Source: Topomyia yanbarensis (taxonomy: Eukaryota > Arthropoda > Insecta > Diptera > Culicidae). Taken from it: DNA of 64,000 bases. The notes below the pieces were generated by a model. The model was not told the DNA's origin and searched no databases. It worked only from the letters and a program-made list of their open reading frames with translations. Location: NCBI RefSeq assembly GCF_030247195.1, contig NC_080671.1, positions 209,687,993 to 209,751,992 of the forward strand, given 5' to 3'. Shown one piece after another: positions 1 to 9,734 of the stretch. Positions within the stretch are counted from its first letter, which is position 1. Every line of letters starts with the position of its first letter. Both the position numbers and the translations under genes were made by a program.

Positions 1-1298
1 TCTCCCAGTATATTAGCACTGCAAGAAACGATGACACCAATCATTTCAACCCCCACCATCCAAGAATATGATATGCACCTGATAGAAGGATCATTCAACA
101 CAATCAAGCACGGAGTTGCTCTTGGAGTGAAACAGGGCATTCCTCACAACCGGCTGCAACTTAATACTGACATGCAAACGATAGCCGTCCAAATAGACAA
201 ACCAAAACTACGGTTGCCAGTGTATACATACCCCCAAGCGAGTATTCAACCAAGAAAATCGAAAAACAACTCAATGAACTGATTCTTCAGTTACCCGAAC
301 CTGTAGTGCTATTAGGAGACTTCAATGCTGCTAGCACCGAATGGGGTTCAAAGCACACCGATCGGAAGGGACAAATGCTAGAAAAATTCCTCGGGGACAA
401 AGGACTGATTTGTCTCAACGACGGCACGAACACCAGAATCAACTTCTCTAATGGTATAACGACTGCAATTGATCTCTCGATAGTATCCTGGCAAATTTCA
501 GACAGATTCAGCTGGCAAGTGGAGGAAGACAACCACGGCAGTGATCACTTCCCTGTTGGTCGCTCGTCTCCGACAGTTTGTGCAAGACCACGATGGCGAT
601 ACGATGACTGGAATTGGGAGAAATTCGAAAACGATGCGGAAAAGGAACAGACACTAAAAGAGTTTCAGGCAGCACGAAAAAATTCAAGGACTGCTATCGA
701 CGAAGCAAAGAAGTCAAACTGGAAGAAATTCGTTGAGGAAATCAACCCGGCCACAAATTCCAAGAAGCTTTGGGAAAAAATTAATGCTCTGAGCGGTAAA
801 AGACGGAACAATAAAAAATATCTGCGAGTCGACGGCACATTCACCGATGTACCTGCTGACATGGCCAATTCACTAGCCGACCACTTTGCAGCAGTATCAG
901 CAACTGGCGGCTATTCAGAAGCTTTTCAGGAACGGAAAGCCGAAGAGGAGAGAAATATACCCGACTTTGACGTAGCACCCTCGCCGTTGGATGCTAACTT
1001 CAGCTTCAGCGAATTAAATTGGGCACTCAACAAGGCTGCAGGACTATCAGAAGGCCCCGATCGAATAGGCTATCCGCTTTTGAAGCATCTTCCCCCTCGG
1101 GCGAAACTGATTCTACTTGACATCTACAATGGCGTCTGGAGTAGCGGTATCGTCCCGGCTGAGTGGAAGGAAGCAACAGTAATACCAATCAAGAAACCCG
1201 GAAAAGAAGGAACCGAAGCGGACGAATACAGGCCTATATCACTAACAAATCAAACAACCGAATTGGAAACCGGCAGTTTGCCTTTCGTCCAGGCACAG
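1..1298 (+). pseudogene. I-clade non-LTR retrotransposon ORF2, 5' part (endonuclease and start of RT)
   Basis: This is the N-terminal part of the ORF2 polyprotein of an I-like non-LTR retrotransposon, which nicks target DNA and reverse-transcribes its RNA. Seen: an APE-type endonuclease with ILALQETM at the window edge, LLGDFNAASTEWGS near base 310 and the catalytic-histidine motif GSDHFPVG near 540. The start of the RT domain follows (SEGPDRIGYPLLK, AEWKEATVIPIKKPGKEG, YRPISLTN). The copy is broken: the frame shifts near base 210 (frame 1 to frame 3), and between PISLTN (about 1250) and RQFAFRPG (1268-1293) roughly 30 codons are missing with another frame change. The left end lies outside the window. 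The coding sequence stops at 1298, where a DNA element is inserted, and resumes at 3704. Assignment to the I clade rests on the RNase H domain in the downstream part. Confidence 0.85.
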
Positions 1299-3703
1299 CA
1301 CAGTGGTCGCAATGGTACCAAAACGTGCGTTTAATTAATGGTGCTCTAGGAGTTGATTTTAGCGATTTGGTGTGTTAGAAAAACTTTTTCAGAATGAAAC
1401 CCCCCTTCTTTTGATGTATACTGAATTGTGATTAATCCACCTAAAAGTGAGATAGAAAATTTATTTACACTAACTTTTAAGATAGAGGCACGATGTCAAT
1501 GACAAAGTTATAGTAAATTCTATTGTGAGAAAACTTGTTGAACATGCAAACTCTCCAAAATGTAATGGTGTTGAGATAAAGCACGTTGTTTGTGGGAGGC
1601 ACCCAAAAAATCATTTTTTTATTATAACTTTTTTCTGAGATTTTTGCAATTCTTCAAATGTTCTATGAAGTTGTTGAAATTAAGAAATTGCAGATATTTG
1701 TCGAAGACGTCAACAATTTTTATTTCAAAACTTAAGAGTTATTAAATAAAATGGGTTAAAAATACCGCCATTTTGAATGACAATTACTAAGAGATGTGGA
1801 AATATGTGGAAGACATTTCGATTCTATGAGAAAGACAGTGAAAAGTACTATAAGAAAAAATCCTACTCACAGCGGGCATCCACCGGCCTGTATATAAAAA
1901 TACTTTCCGACAATGCATGTTTTTCATTTTGTAACAAAATAAGTACGACTTTTTCAACATAAATTTTTAGTGATTTTTTTCTATGTGTCGAATATTCTAA
2001 AAAATCATTGAGAGTAATAAATACACATATAAATCGTGAACTTTGAATTTCTGTTATCTGAAACTATTCATAAATTAACAGGATTTGTAAAGTGAACACT
2101 AGAGACGTCCAAAAAGGTTTACTGTATTTTCATGAGAATGAACCATAGCAAAGAGTATTAGATATCTTTTTCACGAAACGACTGTGTAGTCAGAGTTGCT
2201 ACTTAGGATCCGACTTGCCAGAAAATCTTTAGAAAAATATTTTCACCTATATATTGCATCTCTGTCAAATTTTAACCGTCAAAAAGGCAAGGGGTCTCAG
2301 AGGCTCGGCTAGTTACAGTTCCCTAGTTTCAATGAACTTGTAATTGGAAATACAATTGATCGAGCGTTTTCGGGCTTTCGATTCTCTCACCGGTAAAACG
2401 ACAAAAAAGAGGCTCTTGATTTCATTGCGTCTTAGAAGCGATGCTTTATGAAGTCACAATTTTCGCTTGCCTTTTTGAGGGTTAATTTCAAATATTTAAT
2501 CATTCAATGCGTGCTTGCAAAAGAATTATTGACAATTACGGCCACGTAATCGTTTCATGAGAACTGCATATAGGGTAGACGAGTCCTTATCCATCTCATT
2601 AGTCGGGATGTCACAATATTTCGTTGATAACTCGACTTAGAGTGACTGGATTGCGCTTAAGTAAGTATCACCATCTTTCCTTCGTTCATAAGTAGCAGTA
2701 CAGTTAGACTTTTTGAGTCAATGCGTTGAATAGAGATAGCAAATACTTATCTAACTAATGAGTTCCAATGGGTGGGATGAATAGAGGAGCTAAGATGAAT
2801 TAGGGCGCAGTAACCCTAATACTGTTTGTAATGGTTTTTATTCTTGTAAAGACAACCAAAAATTTTTGCACATTTTTTAGTTGATCACTTCTGTTGTTGT
2901 GCTAGTTTAGGAATAATTCGTAAGTTGGAGACTACAGAGCTAAGAGTTTTGGATTCATATGTGTACTTTGACATTTCCAAAGATTTTTTAGAATATTCGT
3001 AGAATAGAATAACACATAGAAACAATTGGTATAAAAAGTTATGCTTAAAATGTCATAATTATTTTGTTACAAAATGAAAAACATGCATTGCCGAAAAGTA
3101 TTTTTTATATATAGGCCAGTGGATGCCCGTTGTGAGTAGGATTTTTTCTTATAGTACTTTTCACTGTCTTTCTCATGGAATCGAAATGTCTTCCACATAT
3201 TTCCACATCTCTTAGTAATTATCATTCAAAATGGCGGTATTTTTAACCCATTTTATTTAATAACTCTTAAGTTTTGAAGTAAAAATTGTTGACGTCTTCG
3301 ACAAATATCTGCAATTTCTTAATTTCAACAACTTCATAGAACATTTGAAGAATTGCAAAAATCTCAGAAAAAAGTTATAATAAAAAAATGATTTTTTGGG
3401 TGCCTCCCACAAACAACGTGCTTTATCTCAACACCATTACATTTTGGAGAGTTTGCATGTTCAACAAGTTTTCTCGCAATAGAATTTACTATAACTTTGT
3501 CATTGACATCCTGCCTGTATCTTAAAAGTTAGTGGAAATAAATTTTCTATCTCACTTTTAGGTGGATTAATCACAATTCAGTATACATCAAAAGAAGGGG
3601 GCTTCCATTCTGAAAAAGTTTTTCTAACACACCAAATCGCTAAAAGCAACTCCTAGAGCACCATTAATTAAACGCACGTTTTGGTACCATTGCGACCACT
3701 GTG
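1299..3703. mobile_element. Non-autonomous Transib-like DNA transposon with ~710-bp inverted repeats
   Basis: A 2,405-bp element with no coding capacity that I can see. Its ends are inverted copies: 1299-2008 and about 2985-3703 align over some 700 bp with few differences, and the outer 43 bp are identical. The ends read CACAGTGGTCGC and GCGACCACTGTG. The 5-bp sequence CACAG lies immediately outside both ends (1294-1298 and 3704-3708), and removing the element plus one copy brings FRPG next to GVDSHL in the host RT frame. A CACAGTG-type terminus with a 5-bp duplication is what is known for the Transib superfamily, related to RAG1. The assignment is inference because no transposase is present, and such long inverted repeats are unusual for Transib. 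The central 975 bp (2009-2984) is AT-rich and unrecognised. Confidence 0.7.
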
Positions 3704-5588
3704 CACAGGCGTGGACAGCCATCTAGCCCAATTGGAAACAGTACTAGAAGACACACTGGAATCCGGCATGCATGCGGACGTAATAATGCTTGATCTGTCA
3801 AAAGCATTCGACAGAACCTGGAGACACCCGATCATCACTACACTCAACGAATGGAACGTTGGGAGCAGAATGTTAAGATACGTTCACAATTTCCTGGACG
3901 AGAGAAGCTTCAGAGTATTTGTTGATGGTGCCCTTTCGGATCGACGACCACTAGAAAACGGAATACCACAAGGCTCAGTGATCTCTCCAACGCTATTCAA
4001 CGTTGATTGCTCCATCTGCAAACACATCCTGGAAGACATTGAAATTTTGCTATACGCTGATGACTTGATCCTCATCGCTATAGGAAGTTTTGCTCGAGCC
4101 GTTCGACTAAAAGCGCAAGCTGCGCTTAATAATGTGCTGACCTGGGCGGAACAACAAGGGCTGCAGTTTTCGACCACAAAATCTAAGCTGCTCCACATAG
4201 GCAACGGCGGTAGACACCGAAATGTGCCAGACTTAAAACCCGAGGATGGCACCATTGAAAAAGTTGGTAGCGCAAGAATTCTAGGAGTTCAAGTTGATTC
4301 CAAATTGAAATTCATGAGACACGCAGAGATTCTAGTCAAAGATTGCCAAAGCCAACTGCGGATAATTAAAGCAATTAGTAGGAGATACGCCGGCGGTAGC
4401 CGCCAAACATTGTTCAGTATCTGCAACAGCCTTCTAATAGCCAAAATCTCCCATGGTTTTGGACTTTACAGTCGAGGTGGAGAGAAAGTAATAAAACGGC
4501 TTCAACCTGTTTACCATATCGCCATTAGAACCATCTCAAGAGCACTTAGAACCAGCCCCATCCTCTCGCTGCTCACTGAAAGCGGACAGCTTCCGTTTGA
4601 ACACCTCATAACCGGTCGACTTGTCAGCAAAGCGTGTAGCTGGCTGGAAAAACGGCCCGTTGAGGAGGAAATGATCTGCCCAATGGTCAGGCGAGCATCG
4701 GAATGGTTGAAGCGATTGACATCTTTTCAAATACCCATTATCAGTTCTCTTAAACGAGTTAGCGACCGAGCATGGGACGCGGTTGAACCCGCAATCGACT
4801 GGAGCATTAAAAACCAACTCCGAGCTCACGAAGCCCTAACCAAAATACAAGCCATCTTTAGGGAGACACAAGCGAAGCAATATTCGACATTAGTTCAGTT
4901 TTTCACCGACGGCTCCCTGGACAAAGACAGTGTTGGACTGGGAGTTTACAGCGATAGCATCAACATCTCCATGCGAATACCAGACTGTTGTACCATATTT
5001 TCAGCCGAGGCATTGGCACTATTGATAGCCACCGAAAATGCCCCGACCTCAGGACATACAGTCATCTTTAGCGATTCGGCAAGCTGCATACAGGCGATCG
5101 ACCATGGAAAATCGCGACATCCGTGGATACAGGCGGTAGAAGATGCTTCCACTAAAAAGAAAGTCACGTTCTGCTGGGTGCCAAGTCACTCCGGCATACC
5201 AGGGAACGAAAGAGCCGATTTCCTAGCTGGCCAAGGACGAACAAATGAATGCACCGCTATCCCAGTCCCGGCCAAGGATTTTGTTAAGTCTATTCATTCT
5301 AAACTCCGACAAGCCTGGGAAATGGAATGGAAAAATTGCAACAACTTCACAAGAAGTATAAAGTCGACGACCCTACCCTGGAAGGACGTGACTGATACTT
5401 CGGAGCAGACTGCAATTACCCGATTACGTATTGGACACACGAAACTGACGCACAGCTACATCATCAAAAAAGAAGAGAAACCACAGTGCTGCGGAGAGGA
5501 CCTCACCGTGACACACCTTCTCCTCGACTGTCAACGGTACCAACAAAGCCGAGATCAACAATTCGGAAACATGACTCTAGGAGAAATA
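3704..5588 (+). pseudogene. I-clade non-LTR retrotransposon ORF2, RT and RNase H
   Basis: Continuation of the ORF2 interrupted at 1298. In order: RT motifs LDLSKAFDRTW (about 3790), GIPQGSVISPTLF (about 3960) and the catalytic LLYADDLILIA (about 4050). A thumb and connection region follows, then an RNase H domain with FFTDGSLDKD (about 4900), FSAEALAL, IFSDSASCIQA and FCWVPSHSGIPGNERAD (about 5170), so the catalytic D, E, D and D residues appear present. The C-terminal QCCGEDLTVTHLLLDC is the CCHC-like motif typical of these elements. From 3704 to 5588 the frame is continuously open, so this half is much better preserved than the 5' part. RNase H plus APE endonuclease points to the I group rather than Jockey or CR1. 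The frame runs without a stop into the minisatellite element at 5589, which gives a spurious C terminus. Confidence 0.9.
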
Positions 5589-6074
5589 CACTCAAGTTTT
5601 TTTTACGCGGTTTTTTTTGCGCGGTATTTTTTACGCGGTTTTTTTACGCGGTTTTTTTACGCGGATTTTGAAATTTACGCGGTTTTCATTTACGCGGATT
5701 TTGAAATTTACGCGGTTTTCATTTACGCGGTTTTTGAAATTTACGCGGTTTTCATTTACGCGGTTTTTGAAATTTACGCGGTTTTTGAAATGTACGCGGT
5801 TTTCATTTACGCGGATTTTGGAATTTACGCGGTATCCATCAATGAGGTTCCCTTTATCGCGGATTCTTAAATTTAAGTGGTCTTCATTTACGCGGATTTT
5901 GAAATTTACGCGGTTTTCATTTACGCGGATTTTGAAATTTACGCGGTTTTCATTTACGCGGATTTTGAAATTTACGCGGTTTTCATTTACGCGGATTTTG
6001 AAATTTACGCGGTTTTCATTTACGCGGTTTTCATTTACGCGGCCTGTATCCCCCGCGTAAAAAAAACCTGAGTG
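5589..6074. mobile_element. TA-flanked MITE expanded into a 33-bp ACGCGG minisatellite
   Basis: A 486-bp insertion in the retrotransposon C terminus. Its ends are inverted (CACTCAAG then T8 ACGCGG on the left; CCGCGT A8 CCTGAGTG on the right), and TA flanks both sides (5587-5588, 6075-6076). Taking out the element and one TA makes GEI continue directly into LHPENEEKL, the usual end of this ORF. Almost the whole interior is a tandem array with a 33-bp period, each unit holding two ACGCGG motifs about 16 bp apart in T-rich DNA; I estimate 11 to 12 units. Since 33 is a multiple of 3, the array is open in several frames on both strands and yields 11-residue periodic peptides, which are not genes. 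A TA duplication fits Tc1/mariner or pogo-type elements, but no transposase is present. Confidence 0.75.
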
Positions 6075-6245
6075 TACTGCACCCAGAAAATGAAGAAAAA
6101 TTAATAAAATTTCTAAAAGAATTATCACTACTTGATAGAATTTAGTTTTTAAGATGTTATGTACAATGAAATGTAAATATTATTTGAACTTGACGTGACG
6201 AATGAAAATATTTAAAGTCACGTAAATAAAAAAACGAAAACGAAC
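6075..6245 (+). pseudogene. C-terminal codons and 3' UTR of the I-clade retrotransposon
   Basis: After the TA-flanked insertion the ORF resumes with LHPENEEKLIKFLKEL and ends at the TAG at 6143-6145. The following 100 bp are AT-rich and finish in an A-rich stretch with AAATAAAAAAACG near 6226, which I take as the 3' end of the element. This segment belongs to the ORF of 3704-5588 and shows that both insertions occurred after the retrotransposon had landed here. Confidence 0.7.
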
Positions 6246-6332
6246 GAACACTCAGGGTAAAAAGAGTAATGTAATACGGCACCTTGGTAAAATGTTTGAG
6301 AATTGAAATCTTTTTTGAATGCGCCTAGTAAA
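6246..6332 (+). repeat. Direct repeat flanking the histone remnant, left copy
   Basis: An 87-bp sequence beginning GAACACTCAGGGTAAA and ending GCGCCTAGTAAA. It recurs in the same orientation at 7211-7297 with about six differences. The two copies bracket the H2B/H2A remnants. They may be a duplicated histone spacer (the right copy starts exactly at the decayed end of H2A) or pieces of an unrecognised mobile element. Confidence 0.7.
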
Positions 6333-6533
6333 CACGAAAATGTAAACAAACACACAAATGATAACTTTTTATTTTGTGTCATTCTACGTGAAATCGACGA
6401 TATTGTTCACAAGTAGCTCACTTGCCATCGAACGCTCTTGGCAAGCCACTTTCGGATGCTTGTAATAACAAAATTTCAATTCGATTCTTTGTTGATAAAT
6501 TGATGGCCCTTTTGTTTGGGCAGTGTACGGAAT

Positions 6534-6785
6534 TTACTTGAAGCTGGTGTATTTGGTAACAGCTTTGGTGCCATCTGAGACGGCTTGGCCAACTCTTCTG
6601 ACAGCAGCAAACGGACGGCGGGTTGAATTTCGCGGGAGGTTATTGTCAAGCGCTTGTAATGAGTCGGGCGGGAGACCCCGTTTGCAATGCGTTCGAAAAT
6701 GTCTAATAAATCTGTTTATGATGCTCGACGAGACTCTGGTATCTGGATGGACCTCTTTCAGCACCTTGTAGATGTAGATGTACAA
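6534..6785 (-). pseudogene. Histone H2B pseudogene (C-terminal two-thirds)
   Basis: On the minus strand this reads as histone H2B, the nucleosome core protein that pairs with H2A. Recognisable blocks are YIYKVLKEVHPDTRVSS at the start, FERIA and the SREIQ-to-VRLLL region in shifted frames, and [14 protein letters not shown] at the end, followed by TAA (6534-6536). Several small deletions and frame changes break the middle, including loss of parts of the alpha-2/alpha-3 region, and the basic N-terminal tail is missing. It lies divergently next to an H2A remnant, the arrangement usual for insect histone clusters, so it is more likely a decayed genomic cluster copy than a retrocopy. A GC-rich segment at about 6503-6521 could be a degenerate 3' processing site, but this is weak. 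Confidence 0.85.
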
Positions 6786-6912
6786 TTTCAGTTACGATGC
6801 TGCAAACGAACTGCTGCATGCTGCAAACGAACTGAGCGTGAGCAACAGCATGCTGAGTTTTTATACCTGATTACAGCACAACGTAAGCTCGTCCTTTTTT
6901 GTGTTGTCCTCA
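6786..6912. promoter_or_regulatory. Remnant of the divergent H2B-H2A spacer
   Basis: About 130 bp separate the two divergent histone remnants. The segment contains a repeated GCTGCAAACGAACTG motif (6800-6835) and a TATA-like TTTTTATACC near 6858. In an intact cluster this is where the shared bidirectional promoter and both basic N-terminal tails would lie. The tails are not readable, so the promoter assignment comes from context only. Confidence 0.4.
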
Positions 6913-7210
6913 ATATGAATTCTTCGCAGCTCCTCCCCTTCGTTGGTCGATACACAAGCAAATTGTGTTCAACGTAGCTGTAATGGAATACCTTGCTGCT
7001 AAAGTGTTTAAATTGGAAGGAAATGCTGCCCGTGACAACAAAAAGACGAATTATCCCACGTCTTCATCAGCTGGTGATTCGTAACAACGAAAAGTTGAAA
7101 AAGCTGCTCTCCGAAGTGACAATTGCTCAGGGCGGTGTGTTGCCAAATATCCAAGCCGTACTGCTTCCCAAGAACAAAATTGAAATTGTGTTTCCAATAC
7201 GGAGATTATA
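6913..7210 (+). pseudogene. Histone H2A pseudogene
   Basis: Plus-strand remnant of histone H2A, the core histone that dimerises with H2B. The first recognisable block is a damaged FPVGR region near 6935-6950, followed by a deletion of the RKGNYAERV segment. Then come [20 protein letters not shown] (6980-7040), a frame change, and [20 protein letters not shown] through [19 protein letters not shown] (7047-7185). The C terminus is degenerate and ends in a TAG at 7208-7210. The N-terminal tail is absent. The DNA-level match to an insect H2A is strong despite at least two frameshifts. The right copy of the 87-bp direct repeat starts immediately after it, and no histone stem-loop follows. Confidence 0.9.
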
Positions 7211-7297
7211 GAACACTCAGGGTAAAGAGAGTAATGTAATACGGCACCTTGGTAAAATGTTTGGGAATTGAAACCATTTTTGAATGCGCCTAGTAAA
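7211..7297 (+). repeat. Direct repeat flanking the histone remnant, right copy
   Basis: Second copy of the 87-bp repeat of 6246-6332, same orientation, starting directly after the H2A pseudogene stop. The sequences diverge after CGCCTAGTAAA in both copies. Confidence 0.7.
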
Positions 7298-7451
7298 AAT
7301 GTTTTCCACTTCACTCCAGTTTGTTTCTGACCATATTTGCAATTTGCGTACTGAAATAAATCATAATTTAGGGTTTAACCCAAATTGCTCTCCAGGGAGA
7401 AACAGTCCATGAAACAGAAAATGCAAACTTATTCTTTGAAATGATTTTGGT

Positions 7452-7467
7452 GGCCCTGAAAAGGGCC
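7452..7467 (-). terminator. Histone mRNA 3' stem-loop of the H4 remnant
   Basis: The 16-nt sequence GGCCCTGAAAAGGGCC is, on the minus strand, GGCCCTTTTCAGGGCC. That is a perfect 6-bp stem with a 4-nt loop, matching the known consensus for replication-dependent histone mRNA 3' ends bound by SLBP. It lies 33 nt downstream of the H4 stop codon on the same strand. It is intact although the H4 coding sequence is broken. Confidence 0.9.
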
Positions 7468-7499
7468 TTTTTATAATGATACAAGTGAGTTCTTCCTTT

Positions 7500-7766
7500 T
7501 CAACTTCCAAGTCCATACAAAGTGCGTCCCTGCCGCTTCAGAGTATAGACGACATTCATTGAGGTTTTGCGCTCGGCGTGTTCAGTGTAGGTCACGGCAT
7601 CTCGGATGACATTTTCCTGCACACCATCAGCATTCGTAGATTAAATCGGAAATGCATTTTACATCACCACGACGAGCCAGACGCCGAATTTGGTGATTCC
7701 CCGGATTTTATCACGAAGAACCTTGCGATGACGCTTGGTAGGGAAAGAAAACATGATACCGCTCAT
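7500..7766 (-). pseudogene. Histone H4 pseudogene
   Basis: Minus-strand remnant of histone H4, the core histone that pairs with H3. The reverse strand shows the KRHRKVLRD region (about 7735-7710), the RRLARRG-like region, an [14 protein letters not shown] region (about 7610-7565), a damaged AMDVVYAL and a final [11 protein letters not shown], ending in TGA at 7500-7502 (the usual end is GFGG). Internal deletions remove the segment around RGVLKVF. A plausible ATG lies at 7764-7766 but the basic N-terminal tail is corrupted. The histone stem-loop downstream and a TATA box upstream are both still recognisable, so this was a genomic histone gene and not a retrocopy. Confidence 0.9.
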
Positions 7767-7842
7767 TGTACCGTCCGGACGAGCATGTTACTCGTGTGGT
7801 AAGCGAGCACCCACTGATTCAAAACTAGCTCGCGTGACCTGT

Positions 7843-7850
7843 ATATATAA
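7843..7850 (-). promoter_or_regulatory. TATA box of the H4 remnant
   Basis: TATATATAA on the plus strand at about 7842-7850 reads TTATATATA on the minus strand, about 80 bp upstream of the H4 start. Position and sequence fit the core promoter of an insect H4 gene. The next 240 bp were checked for H3 by eye without success. Confidence 0.5.
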
Positions 7851-7869
7851 CATTCCCGTATGTAATGAA

Positions 7870-8264
7870 ATGCTTACATGCTCCTTTTTGACGGCTCTGC
7901 GTGAGATGTGCTTGCAAATTGCGCATTTTCATCGCTGTTTTCGAAGGATTTTCTAAAATTCCTTGTTTTGGTTTATTTATAGTAGTCGCACTAATTCCGA
8001 AATTTAATACGAAATACGTGCACGAATTTCCGACCAGATATTGCAAAAATATTGCGATTTCGATCAGTAGAACGGAAGATATTCGCATTTCAAACCTGGG
8101 AAAATTTCTCAACTGAAATTTTTGAAACGGGACCCCATATTGAAACGTTAGAAGTATTCTACTTCAAAAAAAATAAACTTTGCTGAAGACACTATAACTA
8201 AAAAAGTTTATCGTGGTTCAAAGAATTCCTTTCACCTTTTTGCCAATTTGGATCCTCGTGTGAA
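7870..8264. other. Non-coding, nothing recognised
   Basis: AT-rich sequence between the histone remnants and the tandem repeats. Short ORFs on both strands overlap each other and resemble no family I know. An H3 or H1 gene could be expected here in a complete histone unit but none is readable. Confidence 0.5.
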
Positions 8265-8378
8265 TTGAAAATGTCCAAAACTATCGATTTTCAAATGCCA
8301 ACAACCTACCCTTCAATATAAAAAGTTCGCGAAAAGTTGAAAAAAAAAAATTCTATTTTGATGCACCGACGTGTCGTG
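8265..8378 (+). repeat. Dispersed copy of a ~115-bp repeat unit
   Basis: The unit contains TTGAAAATGTCCAAAACTAT, CAATATAAAA and AAAGTTGAAAAA in the same order as the three tandem units at 9385-9672. It lies 1 kb away from them, on the other side of the 122-bp tandem array. Confidence 0.65.
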
Positions 8379-8463
8379 ATTTGAGGTCGTCGATGCTGTA
8401 GATTGCGTCGTTTTAGGATGGCCCTCCATGGTGTTGCGATGCTCTGCTATTTGAATTTGTGGA

Positions 8464-8952
8464 CACTCGACCCACTGCTGCTGCTACCAGGCGATCCGTT
8501 CGCCACGCCGTCCGATGCACGAATGAGCCTGTGTGCGACGACACCGCGTCTTAAATGCACGCTCAAGGGAGGGGAGAAGTACTCGACCCACTGCTGCTGC
8601 TGCTGCTACTAGGCGATCCGTTCGCCACGCCGTCCGATGCACGAATGAGCCTGTGTGCGACGACACCGCGTCTTAAATGCACGCTCAAGGGAAGGGAGAA
8701 GTACTCGACCCACTGCTGCTGCTGCTGCTACTAGGCGATCCGTTCGCCACGCCGTCCGATGCACGAATGAGCCTGTGTGCGACGACACCGCGTCTTAAAT
8801 GCACGCTCAAGGGAGGGGAGAAGTACTCGACCCACTGCTGCTGCTGCTGCTACTAGGCAATCCGTTCGCCACGCCGCCCGATGCACGAATGAGCTCTCCT
8901 GTGGCGATACCGCTTGTTTTATGCATGACGCAAGGATGGAGAAGTCTCCACC
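8464..8952 (+). repeat. 122-bp GC-rich tandem repeat with CTG runs, about four copies
   Basis: The phrase GCGATCCGTTCGCCACGCCG starts at 8491, 8613, 8735 and (with one change) 8857, an exact 122-bp period. Each unit starts ACTCGACCCACTGCTG, carries a (CTG)3-5 run and ends near CTCAAGGGAGGGGAGAAGT. The first and last units are degenerate and the inner two nearly identical. It is GC-rich in an AT-rich neighbourhood. Open frames across it exist because the unit is repetitive, and I see no protein family. Confidence 0.9.
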
Positions 8953-9175
8953 CCAAGAAAGCTTAATGAAATTAGGCGATAGAAGATGCTATTACGTATG
9001 TGAAACAGCCAAAATAAGTACCAACAGTTTAAATTAATCAATTTCAATGGCGTAATCTTTGTCTAGTTAATTAATAACAATTTCTTTTGGAGTATTTCAA
9101 TTAATAAACTTATTTTTTTTATCTTGTCCGTAACATCTACACGACGGTACATTGAAAATCAATATCAATTCTTCA

Positions 9176-9376
9176 AAAGGGCTAATGAGATTTTTATAAA
9201 CAAACTTATGTCACTCATTACTCCGCTGTCGAGTCGAATTCCATGAAAGATACACATGAATCAACATCTTTACCCTTGGTAGAATCAATTTCAGATGTCT
9301 TCTGGGTTGAAAATATATCAAATTAAGAGAAATCAGCAAAACAAAAGTTTGTTTACAAATCTTATTAGCCCTATTC
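9176..9376. mobile_element. Small palindromic MITE-like element
   Basis: AGGGCTAATGAGATTT (about 9178) and its inverted counterpart AAATCTTATTAGCCCT (about 9357-9372) flank about 165 bp, with homology extending inward through ATAAACAAACTT and AAGTTTGTTTAC. Non-coding. No clear target duplication was found. Confidence 0.5.
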
Positions 9377-9384
9377 TAATGTTG

Positions 9385-9672
9385 ATATGGAAATGCCCAA
9401 AACTATTGATTTTCACTTACCAATAACTTCTTCAATATAACAAACTTTCCTCAAAAGTTGAAAAAATTCATTTTGACACATCGTCGAACCCCTTGTGTAT
9501 TGAAAATGTCCAAAACTATTGATTGTCAACTGCCAATAACTTTCCCTTCAATATAAAACTCTCCCGAAAAGTTGACAAAAAATTCCATTTTGACACATCG
9601 TCAGACCCCCCCCCTGTGCATAGAAAATGTCCAAAACTATTGATTTTCAACTGCCAACATGTCCTTCAATAG
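9385..9672 (+). repeat. Tandem ~112-121-bp repeat, three units
   Basis: AAAATGTCCAAAACTAT-type phrases start at about 9391, 9503 and 9624, followed each time by CCAATAACTT, CAATATAA and a GTTGA-A-rich stretch, then TTTTGACACATCGTC. A fourth, separated unit lies at 8265-8378. AT-rich satellite-like DNA with no coding content. Confidence 0.75.
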
Positions 9673-9734
9673 GTATTTATTTCTAAACAATTGAAAGTTA
9701 ACCGCATCAACTTCAACCCCAATAAACGGGAAAG

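Noticed and set aside
1299..1340. A complete RAG-type recombination signal (heptamer, spacer, nonamer)
   Set aside because: Only the heptamer is convincing. No good nonamer lies at a 23-bp spacing and the one at 12 bp is weak.
5617..6128. ORFs of 147 and 165 codons on both strands in the ACGCGG region
   Set aside because: They arise because the 33-bp repeat is a multiple of three and lacks stops; the peptides are 11-residue repeats with no family.
8403..9037. ORFs of 60-86 codons on both strands in the 122-bp repeat
   Set aside because: They recur with the repeat unit and carry CTG-encoded homopolymers only.
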